A stretch of DNA of 64,000 nt from Synechococcus sp. LTW-R (GTDB taxonomy: Bacteria > Cyanobacteriota > Cyanobacteriia > PCC-6307 > Cyanobiaceae): NCBI RefSeq assembly GCF_014217875.1, contig NZ_CP059060.1, forward strand, positions 620,001 through 684,000, in the 5' to 3' direction. Positions 20,069 to 31,524 of the stretch are shown one piece after another; the stretch's first letter is position 1; every line of letters begins with the position of its first letter. The position numbers were made by a program, and so were the translations under genes. The notes beneath the pieces were generated by a model. It was not told where the DNA came from and did no database searches. It was given only the letters and a program-made list of their open reading frames with translations.

Positions 20069-21174
20069 GTCTCCCGCTCGAAACGCGCCCGTGTGCGCGA
20101 CTCCAACGAATTGGTCGCGATCGTCACCAGGTCATCCAGCGACGTGCTGTCGAGCAGGGCCGCCACCTTGGCCCGGGCCGCTTCGCTCGGGCAATTCTCA
20201 GGCTGGATGCAGCCGTTGGCGCAAACGGTGGCGCAGTCAATGCGGCCGTCACTGGTCGGCGTGGCCTGGGGTTGCTCCTGGACTGGGGCGATGGCTTGCT
20301 GACGGGCAGCGGCGACCGCCTCGGGGGACGGGATCGATCCGTCAAAGACATGCTCCGCGGGACCATCCATAAAGACCTTGCCGCTGATGGCATCCCAATG
20401 GATCTGGAGCGGGCCGCCGGGGAGATCCAGGCGGGCCGTTCGTTCCGCGAGGCCGAGACGATGACAGGCCACCAAGGTCGCGCAGGCTCCGGTGCCGCAG
20501 GCGAGGGTCGGGCCCGCACCCCGTTCCCAGACCCGCATCACGAGATGAGAGGGCGAGAGCACCTCCACAAAATGCACGTTGGTTTTGGCGGGGAAGGCCG
20601 GGTGCACCTCCAGCTGGCTGCCGAAGCGGTCGAGGTCGATCTCATCGACGGCATCCACCGGCACCACTACATGGGGGTTCCCCATGCCAGCGGCGGCCAC
20701 GGCAAAGCGCTCGCCGTCAATCTCGAGCTCACCGACCGGGAGCCCCGCCTCCCCGACCTCCAGCGTTGTGGGGATCGCGCTCGGCTCCAGGAAGGGAGCC
20801 CCCATATCCACGCGGATCGTTCCGTCGGGAAGTAGTTCAGGGACGATGCGCCCAGCCAGGGTGTCCACCTGCCAGGTGCGGCCAGGTCCATCGCCATCGC
20901 AATCCGCCAGGAAGCGTGCCAGACAGCGGATCCCATTGCCGCACATCTCGGGCTCGGTGCCATCGGCATTGAAGATGCGCATGCGCAGCTCGCCGCCGGC
21001 ATTCGGCGGCAAGGCCAAGATCACGCCATCGCCACCGACACCAAAACGACGGTCGCAGAGCTGAACGACCAGCTCCGGTGTCAAACCAAACAGAAAGTCG
21101 GTCTCGCCTGATTGACGCCCGTCGAGCATCAAAAAGTCGTTACCAAGCCCTTGGTACTTGCTGAATTGGAACAC
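20065..21174 (-). CDS. dapF: Diaminopimelate epimerase with a C-terminal Cys-rich extension
   Basis: DapF interconverts LL- and meso-diaminopimelate for lysine and peptidoglycan synthesis. Residues 1-285 are a full epimerase with both catalytic cysteines in EMCGNGIRC and ACGTGACA, and the N-terminal KYQGLGNDF. The protein does not end at the usual point (FMDGPAEHVFDG) but continues about 85 residues through a Gln/Pro/Ala linker into a Cys-rich block, CATVCANGCIQPENC (spacing C-x3-C-x3-C-x5-C), and a helical end. The start is GTG. It is translationally coupled to the cysteine desulfurase gene and divergent from hfq. Confidence 0.93.
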   Translation of the reverse strand: MFQFSKYQGLGNDFLMLDGRQSGETDFLFGLTPELVVQLCDRRFGVGGDGVILALPPNAGGELRMRIFNADGTEPEMCGNGIRCLARFLADCDGDGPGRTWQVDTLAGRIVPELLPDGTIRVDMGAPFLEPSAIPTTLEVGEAGLPVGELEIDGERFAVAAAGMGNPHVVVPVDAVDEIDLDRFGSQLEVHPAFPAKTNVHFVEVLSPSHLVMRVWERGAGPTLACGTGACATLVACHRLGLAERTARLDLPGGPLQIHWDAISGKVFMDGPAEHVFDGSIPSPEAVAAARQQAIAPVQEQPQATPTSDGRIDCATVCANGCIQPENCPSEAARAKVAALLDSTSLDDLVTIATNSLESRTRARFERET

Positions 21175-21181
21175 GCGCGAC

Positions 21182-21199
21182 AGCCTGTTGATGCAGGCT
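21182..21199. promoter_or_regulatory. Inverted repeat in the dapF-hfq divergent region
   Basis: AGCCTG and CAGGCT form a perfect 6-bp inverted repeat around a 6-base loop in the 44-bp space between the dapF and hfq starts. It could be an operator or a 5' leader hairpin for either gene. The short stem makes chance occurrence quite possible. Confidence 0.25.
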
Positions 21200-21218
21200 C
21201 ACCAGTGCGTTCGATCCT

Positions 21219-21458
21219 ATGGGGAGCAGTCCAGACAGGCGGTCAGCGGACCTCGACACGTCTCAACCCGGGGTGCGCCAAATCCAGGCCTGGATTCGAG
21301 CGGAGCTTCCCCTGTCGCTTCAACTGAGCAATGGCAGCAACTTGAGCGGCCGTCCGCTCTGGATCGACCCCTGTTTTTTGGCAGTGGAACCGGAACCGGG
21401 GGCATCGCCTGTGCTCATCAACCGGGACGCCATTGTTCTGCTGCGTTCCTTGGCTTAA
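21219..21458 (+). CDS. hfq: Cyanobacterial-type Hfq (Sm-like protein)
   Basis: The 79-aa protein matches cyanobacterial Hfq: a helix VRQIQAWIRAELPL, a Sm1 strand region LQLSNGSNLSGRPLWIDP and a Sm2 motif PVLINRDAIVLLRSL, where the enterobacterial YKHA is replaced by INRD. Cyanobacterial Hfq lacks key RNA-contact residues; in Synechocystis it binds the pilus ATPase PilB1 and is needed for motility, rather than being a general sRNA chaperone. Its position beside dapF is conserved in cyanobacteria as far as I know and strengthens the call. The gene is easily missed because of its size. Confidence 0.87.
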   Translation: MGSSPDRRSADLDTSQPGVRQIQAWIRAELPLSLQLSNGSNLSGRPLWIDPCFLAVEPEPGASPVLINRDAIVLLRSLA

Positions 21459-21500
21459 CAGCAGCTATGGGAGCATCACTGCTCTACTCCCGATCCGTCC

Positions 21501-24149
<2,649 letters not shown>

Positions 24150-24158
24150 GGGCCCTGC

Positions 24159-25760
24159 TCAGTCGTGGATGAAGACCAGGGACTCGGGGTTGCCCCATTC
24201 CCCTTGCGCTGAGATGTGGCGGCGGTTGGCACAGAGGTGGCGCAGGATCCAATAGAGGGGCTCTGCCGTCTCGAGATCCAACTTGCTTTGAAGCTCCACC
24301 AGGGTGTGTTCGCGTTGGTCGGCCATAACCATCTCGAGCCTGGACTGGAGATCCAGGAGAGCCGCGGCAGCCTTCTTGCCGGCCTCGACGCCGGGCTGGT
24401 GGTAGGCGTTCACATTGACGAGCTCGCCATAGAAGCCAACGGCCCGTTCAAAGAGGGCGATCAACGCCCCCAAGCTGTGGGCATTGAGGCGCTGCATGGT
24501 GATGCTCAAGTTGAAGCGCCCTTCCTCGGTCAGGGCGGAGCGGGTGCCCTGCAGGAAGCCATCCAGGAAGTCCCCAGGGTTCTCCCCCTCGAGGGGCGGG
24601 ATATCACCGGGATCCTCGAGGACCTCCACAAAGGTCACGAAGAAATTGTCCACGCCATCACGCAGCTGCTGGACATAGGCGTGTTGATCGGTTGAGCCCT
24701 TGTTGCCGTAGACGGCGATGCCTTGGTGGACGACTTGGCCATTGCGGTCGAGCTTCTTGCCGAGGCTCTCCATGACCAACTGCTGGAGATAGCGGCTGAA
24801 CACCTCCAGCCGGTCGCGGTAGGGCAAGACCACCATGTCGCGCTGCCCCTTTCCGCCACAGGCGGAGTACCAAGCGGCGGCGAGGAGCGCCGCCGGGTTG
24901 TTATCGAAATCGCCAACGCGCGTGACCGCATCCATCTGGGCGGCACCGGCGAGGAACTCGCGGATGTCAGAACCGATCAGGACCCCAGGGAGCAAACCCA
25001 CGGCACTGGTGATGCTCGTGCGACCACCGACCCAATCGAACATGTCGAAGCGGGCCAACCAGACGGCATCTTTGGCTTCGCGGTCGAGCTTGCTGTCGAC
25101 CATGGTCACGGCCACGGCCTGCTGGGACCAGCTGCCGCCCGCGGCTTCAACGGCCCGGCGCGCCTGGAGCATGCCGATGTGGGGTTCAGGGGTGCCGCCG
25201 GATTTGCTGACGACGATCACGAGGGTGGTCTTTAGGCGCGAGCCAATGGACGCCAAGGTGCGGCGCATCCCATCGGGATCGACGTTGTCGAAGAAGTGGA
25301 ACGGCAGGCCGGCACCCGGGTCCTGAAGGGCACGGATCATCAGCAAGGGACCGAGACCCGAGCCACCGATGCCAATCCATAGGACGTCGGTGAAGGCGTC
25401 ACCGGACGCATTGCCAATGGCACCGCTCAGGACGTCACGGCCAAAGGATTCGATCCGATCCACCTCGGCCTGGATGTGGACACCGCTGGCGGGATCCGGA
25501 GCGAGCTGGGGTGAGCGCAGCCAATAGTGACCGACTTGCCGATGCTCATCCGCGTTGGCAATCGCACCGGACTCCAGGGCTGCCATCGCCTGGAATGCGG
25601 AATCAAAGCGGGGCTTGAGGGACGTCATTGTGGGCTCATCAAGGCCCATTCGACTGACGTCCAACCAGAAGCCGAGCTCAGGGTTGTGCCAAATCTGACG
25701 ACAGAACCTCTGCCACTGGCTTGCGGGATCCAGAGCGGGGGCAGAGGGGTGAGAAGACAT
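24159..25760 (-). CDS. pgi: Glucose-6-phosphate isomerase
   Basis: PGI interconverts glucose-6-phosphate and fructose-6-phosphate. The 533-aa protein shows the GIGGSGLGPLLMIRAL and VVSKSGGTPE sugar-phosphate-binding segments, and the C-terminal catalytic region with ALFERAVGFYGEL and NAYHQPGVEAGKKAA. It converges on leuS with only nine bases between stops and is divergent from the next gene across about 107 bp. Confidence 0.95.
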   Translation of the reverse strand: MSSHPSAPALDPASQWQRFCRQIWHNPELGFWLDVSRMGLDEPTMTSLKPRFDSAFQAMAALESGAIANADEHRQVGHYWLRSPQLAPDPASGVHIQAEVDRIESFGRDVLSGAIGNASGDAFTDVLWIGIGGSGLGPLLMIRALQDPGAGLPFHFFDNVDPDGMRRTLASIGSRLKTTLVIVVSKSGGTPEPHIGMLQARRAVEAAGGSWSQQAVAVTMVDSKLDREAKDAVWLARFDMFDWVGGRTSITSAVGLLPGVLIGSDIREFLAGAAQMDAVTRVGDFDNNPAALLAAAWYSACGGKGQRDMVVLPYRDRLEVFSRYLQQLVMESLGKKLDRNGQVVHQGIAVYGNKGSTDQHAYVQQLRDGVDNFFVTFVEVLEDPGDIPPLEGENPGDFLDGFLQGTRSALTEEGRFNLSITMQRLNAHSLGALIALFERAVGFYGELVNVNAYHQPGVEAGKKAAAALLDLQSRLEMVMADQREHTLVELQSKLDLETAEPLYWILRHLCANRRHISAQGEWGNPESLVFIHD

Positions 25761-25867
25761 CAGGCCGAAGTGGGGCGCACCACAGCTCGAACCTATCCGC
25801 GAAATCCAATCAGGGATACCCTTTTTGGCCTTTTCGATGAATTACCACGAGTCCAGGCCGCGACTGT

Positions 25868-26773
25868 GTGGACTCACACATCAATCCGTTCGGGAAGCTG
25901 TCAGAGCCAGGAGGCGGGATTAGGTTAAAAGCAGGTTCAGTAAGGTTTCTGGCTCCCTTCAAGCGCCACGGTCAGCAGCTCCGACGGCACCGCAGTCGCC
26001 GCAATCTCTGGGCGTGGTTTGGAGCGGCGTCGACGGCCCTAGCCAGCCTGGCCGCCTACCCGTTGATTCAGTCCAGCTTGAAGCCGGGCCCGAGCGTGGC
26101 CGTCGATCGCGTCGACAGCAGCAGCCATTCGGATCCCACCAGCTTTAGCCCCGAAGAACTGCAGGAGCTCCAACGCCGTTTTGGCGTCCACGGGCCCCAG
26201 CCGCCCCTGGCGCGCCTGTTCACGAAAGGGGTCGATCAATTCACCCCCCTGCGGAACCACACGGTGACGCGGCTGCAGTCCCTCCAGCCGGTCATTCAGC
26301 AGCAGAGCCGTCGCACCGGCCTCAACCCGATGCTGCTGGCGGCCATCTTGTTTGACGAGATGCAGCACGCCAAACCCGGTGAAGACCACCCATTAGCAGC
26401 CCATTCCGGTCTGTTCAGCACCCACGGCCCTGCGCAGTTGGGCCTCAGTGAAATGGAAAAGCAGGGCCTGCTGCGGCCCAATGCCAGTGCGGAGGAAATC
26501 CAAGAGGCTCGCAATCAGTTGCTGGATCCCGATCGCAACGTTGAAATGCTCGCCGGAAAGATGATACGGCTCTTGAAGCTGCTTGAGCGCGACGTCAGTG
26601 AGACCAAAAACGTCAGCCGCTCCCATCAACACGCCAAAACAGTGGCGACTCTGGCCTATTTACACAACGGCAAACTGGACTACCCCGCCCGGATCCTGCG
26701 ATACATGCAGGATCCCGAACTGCATGGCCTGGTTTATGGCCGCCAGCGCAAACCCGTCTCGCCGCTGATCTAG
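25868..26773 (+). CDS. Membrane-anchored lytic-transglycosylase-like hypothetical protein
   Basis: A basic N-terminus is followed by one hydrophobic segment (LWAWFGAASTALASLAAYPL, residues ~48-67) and a roughly 230-residue extracytoplasmic domain. In it, NPMLLAAILFDEM and GPAQLGLSEM are spaced like the catalytic-Glu helix and the G-x-x-Q-L motif of SLT/lysozyme-fold enzymes, although no close family is recognised. The adjacent convergent gene is a peptidoglycan amidase, which fits a wall role. The frame starts at a GTG (25868); a later start within the basic region is equally possible, because no clear ribosome site decides. Confidence 0.65.
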   Translation: MDSHINPFGKLSEPGGGIRLKAGSVRFLAPFKRHGQQLRRHRSRRNLWAWFGAASTALASLAAYPLIQSSLKPGPSVAVDRVDSSSHSDPTSFSPEELQELQRRFGVHGPQPPLARLFTKGVDQFTPLRNHTVTRLQSLQPVIQQQSRRTGLNPMLLAAILFDEMQHAKPGEDHPLAAHSGLFSTHGPAQLGLSEMEKQGLLRPNASAEEIQEARNQLLDPDRNVEMLAGKMIRLLKLLERDVSETKNVSRSHQHAKTVATLAYLHNGKLDYPARILRYMQDPELHGLVYGRQRKPVSPLI

Positions 26774-26782
26774 ACGCGTTCA

Positions 26783-27625
26783 CTAACAGAGCACGCCAAG
26801 GGCCGCGAGCCGCTGCTGCAGAGCCTGCCAATTGAAACTGCGGGGATCGGCACGCTCTGCGCCGAGATCCACATGGCGATGGGTCGTGATCCGCTCTTTG
26901 GGGATGTGATACCGCTTCATCCAGTCCGCCAGGACAACAGCCAGGGAGTCGTACTGCGCTGAGCTGTAGCCACTGTGGCTCTCTGCGTTGTTCTCACCAT
27001 CCAGTGGGGTTTCCAGGCTCAGATGCAGCGCAAAATTGTTGATTGATCCAGGCAACTCGGGGTTCAAAACAGCCCACTCACCGTTAAAGGCTGAATAGCC
27101 CGCTCCGTAGGCGCGGAAGCGCGGATGCAGCGCCTCGACGACCTCACCGTTCTCGCCAATCAAGAGGTGATAACTGACCTGATCCTCATCCCTGGGGTTG
27201 TACTTGATGAAGGTATTCAGCGCGGACTGCAGCCCGAAGACCGTCTCATGCAGCACAACAAGCGTTGGAGTCGTGGCAAGTGGATTGCCAAACGCATCAT
27301 GCGCATCGCGCTGGGCGTAATTGGAGGGATCAATCCGCACCCGCTTCAGGTTCGTCGCGTAGCCCTCTTGCTGGGCCTTCATTCGCGCGACGAGCGCCCG
27401 GTCAGTGACCGCGCACTGATTTGACAGTGGAGTACTCCAAGCGGCCTGGGCGGGTGGCAGCGGAGCGGGCCGGGCATTCGGCAGCGGAGCGGATACATGA
27501 ACCGAACGCTGGCTGTCCCGTTGCCAAAGCGGAACCAACGCCGTAGCCGCTAACGCAACCAAGGCCAAGCCCAGGGCCCGCCGGGACGGATGCCTAAGGG
27601 GTTGCTCCGGGACGAGGCGGACCAT
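26783..27625 (-). CDS. N-acetylmuramoyl-L-alanine amidase, Amidase_2 type
   Basis: After an N-terminal membrane anchor (ALGLALVALAATALVPLW) the protein carries a zinc amidase domain: LVVLHETVFG with the first His, SYHLLIGENGEVVEAL, NFALHLSLET and the C-terminal ITTHRHVDLG. It cleaves the bond between muramic acid and the stem peptide. The membrane anchor indicates a periplasmic enzyme, unlike cytoplasmic AmpD. The 280-aa gene lies two bases downstream of the M61 peptidase gene and converges with the SLT-like gene (nine-base gap). Confidence 0.87.
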   Translation of the reverse strand: MVRLVPEQPLRHPSRRALGLALVALAATALVPLWQRDSQRSVHVSAPLPNARPAPLPPAQAAWSTPLSNQCAVTDRALVARMKAQQEGYATNLKRVRIDPSNYAQRDAHDAFGNPLATTPTLVVLHETVFGLQSALNTFIKYNPRDEDQVSYHLLIGENGEVVEALHPRFRAYGAGYSAFNGEWAVLNPELPGSINNFALHLSLETPLDGENNAESHSGYSSAQYDSLAVVLADWMKRYHIPKERITTHRHVDLGAERADPRSFNWQALQQRLAALGVLC

Positions 27626-27627
27626 GG

Positions 27628-29358
27628 CTAGCCCGCGCGCTGTTGCAACCAGGCCTCCTGGGCCGCCTGCTGTGCGGCACTCACGGTCGCCACCGGGGCG
27701 AGCACATATCGCTTCGGATGGGGCGGAGCGCTGCAGAGCGTCAGCTCCCGCAGGGCTGAGCGACGGGCCATGAGCAGAGGTTGGTTCTGCTCCGCCTGAA
27801 GCAGTGCTGGGATCTGATCGGGCTGGGTCAGCCGCTGACCCGCCAGGCCAATCAGTTCATCACCCACCATCAGGCCAGCCCGTTCAGCTGGGCTATGGCG
27901 CTGCACACGCTGCACAACCAGTCGTCCAGCGTCCTGCCGCGTGGTCATCCCCGTCCATGGATGGCTGGACATCTCCGGCTCCAACGCCAGGCCTACATCC
28001 AACAGGTAGCCAGAACAATCCGGATCGTCGACATCCGTCAACCAGCGCCCCAGAAGGGCAGCGAGACCGGGAACCTCGGCCTCGAAAGCAGCGAAGAGAT
28101 CCGCTTCCTGATAGCCGCGGCGATGACGCCCGTGGCTCTGCCAAAGGCTGCGCATGACCGTGGCCAGCGAACTGTGATGGCGCCTCAGGTGCAGGTCCAG
28201 GCAAAGCGAGACCACAGCTCCCTTGAGGTAGTAGCTGATCTGACTACTGGCGGAGTAGGCATCCGCCTTGTAGAGCTTGACCCAGGCTTCCTCGCTGCTC
28301 TCACGGAGGGTCTGCACCTGACGCCCTGGACTCAGGAGGTAGCGGCTGAGATCCTCACCAAGATCCTTGAAATAGTCCCCAGCGGCGGTCAACCCGGCCT
28401 GTAGGGGCAGGAGCTGGTCGAGGTAACTGGTGACCCCTTCGGCGAACCACAGGGTGGGAATCACTGTGGCGCGCTGGTAGTCAATCGGTCGCAGCTCCGC
28501 TGGGGTTAGGCGACGGACGTTCCACTGGTGGAAGTACTCATGGGCGATCAGCTGCAGGAGCTTCCGGTAGCCGTTCTCCGCTTCTAGGTTCCGGCGGCCG
28601 TAGACGAGAACGGTGCTGTCGTCGTGCTCAAGACCGCCGTAACCCTCATCCAGCAGATGCAGGATGAAGAGATAGTCCGAACTGGCGGGAACGCTTTGCC
28701 CCATCAGTCGGCAACAGGCCCTACAGATCTGTTCGACGTCGTTGAAAAACTCCGGGTGCCGGCCGACGAACCACGCTTCGGTGGCGGGGTCGGCAAACCA
28801 GGTGACCCAACGATGGGGTACGCCGTGAACCGCGAAACGGTGCTCCTGATGGGGCCCCGCTTCGATCGGACTGTCGATGAGGTGATCCAGGTCCGAAGCC
28901 AGCCATGCCCCCGTGGGTTCCTGCGGTAGAGGAACAAAGGCACTCCAGTTCTGGGGCAGATGGCAACGCAGCTGGTGGGGGTGCCAGCGCTTCCCCTCCA
29001 CCTCAAGAACAACGGCGGCCAACGCCAAAAAGCCATGGTCCTGGTCCATATGGCAGGTGCGGACCGTCAGCTCCGTGGCCATGACCGCATAGGTGATCGT
29101 TACCGGACCGCCGGCGGGATCGGCCTCCAAACACCAACTGGCCGGATCAGTCCGCGTGATCGACAGGGCTTGGCCCAGCTGGTGGGCCTTCAACCCCTCC
29201 AGCTGTTTGACGTAATCACGGATTAGGTACGAGCCCGGGGTCCAGCCCGGAAGCGAGACCCGTTGTTTCTGGTGGGGAGCCTCAAAACTGAGCTGGACGC
29301 CCACGAGATGACTCTGAGGGTTGCTCAGATCAAGTTGGACCTGAACCGTTCCAGTCAT
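27628..29358 (-). CDS. M61-family (glycyl aminopeptidase-like) metallopeptidase with PDZ domain
   Basis: The 576-aa protein has the M61 N-terminal beta-domain with PGSYLIRDYVKQL, the zinc motif HEYFHQ at residues ~273-278 (third ligand expected in FAEGVTSYLDQLL) and a C-terminal PDZ domain around 470-545 (SPAERAGLMVGDELIGLAGQ). No obvious signal peptide is present, so it may be cytoplasmic. M61 enzymes release N-terminal Gly or Ala; the physiological substrate is unknown. It lies just downstream of the Ycf35-like gene and upstream of the amidase gene in one run. Confidence 0.9.
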   Translation of the reverse strand: MTGTVQVQLDLSNPQSHLVGVQLSFEAPHQKQRVSLPGWTPGSYLIRDYVKQLEGLKAHQLGQALSITRTDPASWCLEADPAGGPVTITYAVMATELTVRTCHMDQDHGFLALAAVVLEVEGKRWHPHQLRCHLPQNWSAFVPLPQEPTGAWLASDLDHLIDSPIEAGPHQEHRFAVHGVPHRWVTWFADPATEAWFVGRHPEFFNDVEQICRACCRLMGQSVPASSDYLFILHLLDEGYGGLEHDDSTVLVYGRRNLEAENGYRKLLQLIAHEYFHQWNVRRLTPAELRPIDYQRATVIPTLWFAEGVTSYLDQLLPLQAGLTAAGDYFKDLGEDLSRYLLSPGRQVQTLRESSEEAWVKLYKADAYSASSQISYYLKGAVVSLCLDLHLRRHHSSLATVMRSLWQSHGRHRRGYQEADLFAAFEAEVPGLAALLGRWLTDVDDPDCSGYLLDVGLALEPEMSSHPWTGMTTRQDAGRLVVQRVQRHSPAERAGLMVGDELIGLAGQRLTQPDQIPALLQAEQNQPLLMARRSALRELTLCSAPPHPKRYVLAPVATVSAAQQAAQEAWLQQRAG

Positions 29359-29369
29359 CGTTGTTGGCT

Positions 29370-29714
29370 TCAGCTGATCAATTCAACGGAAGCGCTGGAG
29401 AGCTCCGTGGCTGCCGCTTCCAGTGCCCGTAGGGCGGCATAGGTCCGCGTGATTTGGCCCACCAGTTGCTGGACCGAATGGGAGCGGCCGAGGCGTTGCA
29501 GATCCCCGACCAGCGCCAAGCTGCCGTCGCTGTGGCGCGTCCATCCCAACTGCTGTTCTGGAGTGACCTGAACCCACAGGGTGACGGGTTCCCGTTGATC
29601 CGCAAAGCCCTGGAGATGCCCTCCCCAATGGACCGTGTAGCCGAGCTCCTCGAGGGCCTGAGCGAGGAGCCGCTCGTCCTGGAGGACCGTTGGCAGGATG
29701 GAGAGATGGGACAT
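29370..29714 (-). CDS. Ycf35-like DUF1257 protein
   Basis: From the ATG at 29712-29714 the product is 114 aa, starting MSHLSILPTVLQDERLLAQALEEL, the typical opening of the DUF1257/Ycf35 family found in cyanobacteria and algal plastids, followed by LGWTRHSDGSLALVGDLQRL and a C-terminal helix. No function is established. The longer frame from 29873 adds a Trp/His-rich segment that overlaps purN and is unlikely to be translated. It is divergent from purN across about 57 bp. Confidence 0.85.
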   Translation of the reverse strand: MSHLSILPTVLQDERLLAQALEELGYTVHWGGHLQGFADQREPVTLWVQVTPEQQLGWTRHSDGSLALVGDLQRLGRSHSVQQLVGQITRTYAALRALEAAATELSSASVELIS

Positions 29715-29771
29715 GGCCAGGACTCCACTTTTTCCGACCCTAGCGGGGGTGATCTGGCAGTCCAGTGGCCG

Positions 29772-30392
29772 ATGCCACCAGCGCAGCTCATCGTCACCGA
29801 GCGACGCCTCCGCCTGGGGGTGATGGCCTCGGGATCCGGCAGCAATTTCGAGGCCCTGGTTGAGGCCTGCCAAACGGGTCGCCTTGGCGCCGAGGTCGAG
29901 CTCTTGATCGTCAACAACCCGAACGCCGGGGCCCTGAAGCGGGCCGAGCGTCTCGGGATTCAGTCCCAGCTATTGGACCATCGGCTCTATGGGTCCAGGC
30001 AGGAGCTGGATCAGGCGCTGGTGACCCGCTTCCAAGCGGCCCAGGTCGACCTGGTGGTCATGGCCGGTTGGATGCGGATTGTGACCGAGACGTTGATTCA
30101 GGCCTACCCCGAGCGGCTGATCAACATTCACCCCTCGCTCCTACCCAGCTTTCGAGGGGCCAAGGCCATCCGCCAAGCCCTGGAGGCGGGCGTCAAGCTG
30201 ACCGGCTGCACGGCCCACCTCGTGGAGTTGGAGGTGGACACAGGACCGGTGCTCGTTCAGGCGGCGGTGCCGGTGCTGCCAGGGGACAGTGAGGCGAGCC
30301 TGTCGGAGCGCATTCATCGCCAGGAGCACCGGATCCTGCCGCTGGCGGTGCAGCTCGCCGCCGAACGGATCGGCCTTCTCGATCAGGGGTAG
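29772..30392 (+). CDS. purN: Phosphoribosylglycinamide formyltransferase PurN
   Basis: PurN uses 10-formyl-tetrahydrofolate to formylate GAR in purine synthesis. The signature segments are present: LGVMASGSGSNFEALVEA, LLIVNNPNAGAL, VVMAGWMRIVT, the catalytic block INIHPSLLPSFRGAKA (Asn and His) and VDTGPVLVQAAVPV with the catalytic Asp. The ATG at 29772 gives 206 aa; an in-frame ATG at 29706 is possible but its added residues look non-coding. The end overlaps argC by ten bases, tail to tail. Confidence 0.93.
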   Translation: MPPAQLIVTERRLRLGVMASGSGSNFEALVEACQTGRLGAEVELLIVNNPNAGALKRAERLGIQSQLLDHRLYGSRQELDQALVTRFQAAQVDLVVMAGWMRIVTETLIQAYPERLINIHPSLLPSFRGAKAIRQALEAGVKLTGCTAHLVELEVDTGPVLVQAAVPVLPGDSEASLSERIHRQEHRILPLAVQLAAERIGLLDQG

Positions 30393-31447
30393 AAGGGCAG
30401 CAGGGGAAGCCCGGTTTCTGCGGGCAAACCCGCCATCAGATTCAGGCACTGGACTCCCTGTCCGGCCTGTCCTTTGACCATGTTGTCGATCGCACTCATC
30501 ACGATCAACTGCCCGGTGCGCGGGTCGACCTGGACCGAGAGCAAGGCCTTGTTGGTTTGACGCACCCACTTGGTTGAGGGATAGGTGCCGGCAGGCAGCA
30601 CCTGAACGCAAGGGGCATGGCGATAGGCCGCCTCGAGGAGCGTCGTGCAGTCCTCAGCCGTCAGACCGGGATCCCGCAGCCGGCCATAGACCGTCGCCAG
30701 GAGGCCCCGGACCATCGGCGTCAGGTGCGGCGTGAACTGCAGCTGAATGTTGGTTCCGGCCGCACGACCGCAGAGCTGCTCGATCTCGCTGGTGTGGCGA
30801 TGGCCGACGACGCCATAGGGCGAGATGCCTTCCGAGGCCTCGGCGAGCAGGAGATGCTCCTTCGCCGCCCGTCCGCCGCCACTGGTGCCCGTTTTGGCGT
30901 CAATGATGATCCCGCTGGTCTCGATCAGCCCCTGCTTCAAAAAGGGCGTCAACGCCAACAGGCTCGCCGTCGGGAAACAACCCGGGGCTGCCACCAAGCG
31001 CGCCTGGGCGATCTTCTCCTGCTCCCATTCCACCAAGCCATAGACGGCTTCCTGGCACAAGGCGGCGTCCTCGCGGGGGAACTCGCGGGCCTCTGAGGCG
31101 TAGACCTCCTTCCACTGCTCCAGGGAGCTGTAGCGGTAGTCGGCCGACAGATCCACCACCTTGACCCCCCGCTCAAGCAGCGCAGGCGCCAGGCGTGAGG
31201 CCAGGCCATTGGGGAGGCTCAACAGCGCAAAGTCAGCCGCCTCGGCAATGGCATCCACCTGGGGGCTCTGCACCACGGGGTCACCCGGGAGGGGCAAGAA
31301 CGGTGTGAGCTGACTCCAACGCTTGCCGCTGCTGCGTTCCCCACCGAGGAAGCTGACGCTGAATTGGGGATGCCCCTGAAGCAGCCGGAGCGTCTGCAGA
31401 CCGCCGTAGCCCGAGGCCCCGATCACGGCGACGCGCTGACTTGCCAT
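30383..31447 (-). CDS. argC: N-acetyl-gamma-glutamyl-phosphate reductase
   Basis: ArgC reduces N-acetylglutamyl-phosphate to the semialdehyde in arginine synthesis. The N-terminal NADP-binding motif is VAVIGASGYGGLQTLRLL, the active-site Cys lies in AAPGCFPTASL, and GHRHTSEIEQ carries the catalytic His. From the ATG at 31445-31447 the protein is 354 aa, the standard length; the longer frame to 31552 is not needed. It is divergent from ribBA across about 77 bp containing a TATAAA element. Confidence 0.95.
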   Translation of the reverse strand: MASQRVAVIGASGYGGLQTLRLLQGHPQFSVSFLGGERSSGKRWSQLTPFLPLPGDPVVQSPQVDAIAEAADFALLSLPNGLASRLAPALLERGVKVVDLSADYRYSSLEQWKEVYASEAREFPREDAALCQEAVYGLVEWEQEKIAQARLVAAPGCFPTASLLALTPFLKQGLIETSGIIIDAKTGTSGGGRAAKEHLLLAEASEGISPYGVVGHRHTSEIEQLCGRAAGTNIQLQFTPHLTPMVRGLLATVYGRLRDPGLTAEDCTTLLEAAYRHAPCVQVLPAGTYPSTKWVRQTNKALLSVQVDPRTGQLIVMSAIDNMVKGQAGQGVQCLNLMAGLPAETGLPLLPFYP

Positions 31448-31483
31448 GGCTTGCACAGGGGAACGACGAATCGTACCGGGCTT

Positions 31484-31489
31484 TATAAA
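31484..31489 (+). promoter_or_regulatory. Candidate -10 element for ribBA
   Basis: TATAAA lies in the argC-ribBA divergent region, placing a start of transcription near 31496, some 30 bases upstream of the proposed ribBA start. The surrounding TTTATAAA is palindromic and could serve either strand. No convincing -35 hexamer is seen at the right distance. Confidence 0.35.
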
Positions 31490-31524
31490 AGTGTCAGTCC
31501 ACCTGGCCGTAGGGCCCGCCTTCC

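Noticed and set aside
21461-21500. Small hairpin between hfq and leuS (GAGCA...TGCTC)
   Set aside because: Only five pairs, no T-run; indistinguishable from chance in GC-rich DNA.
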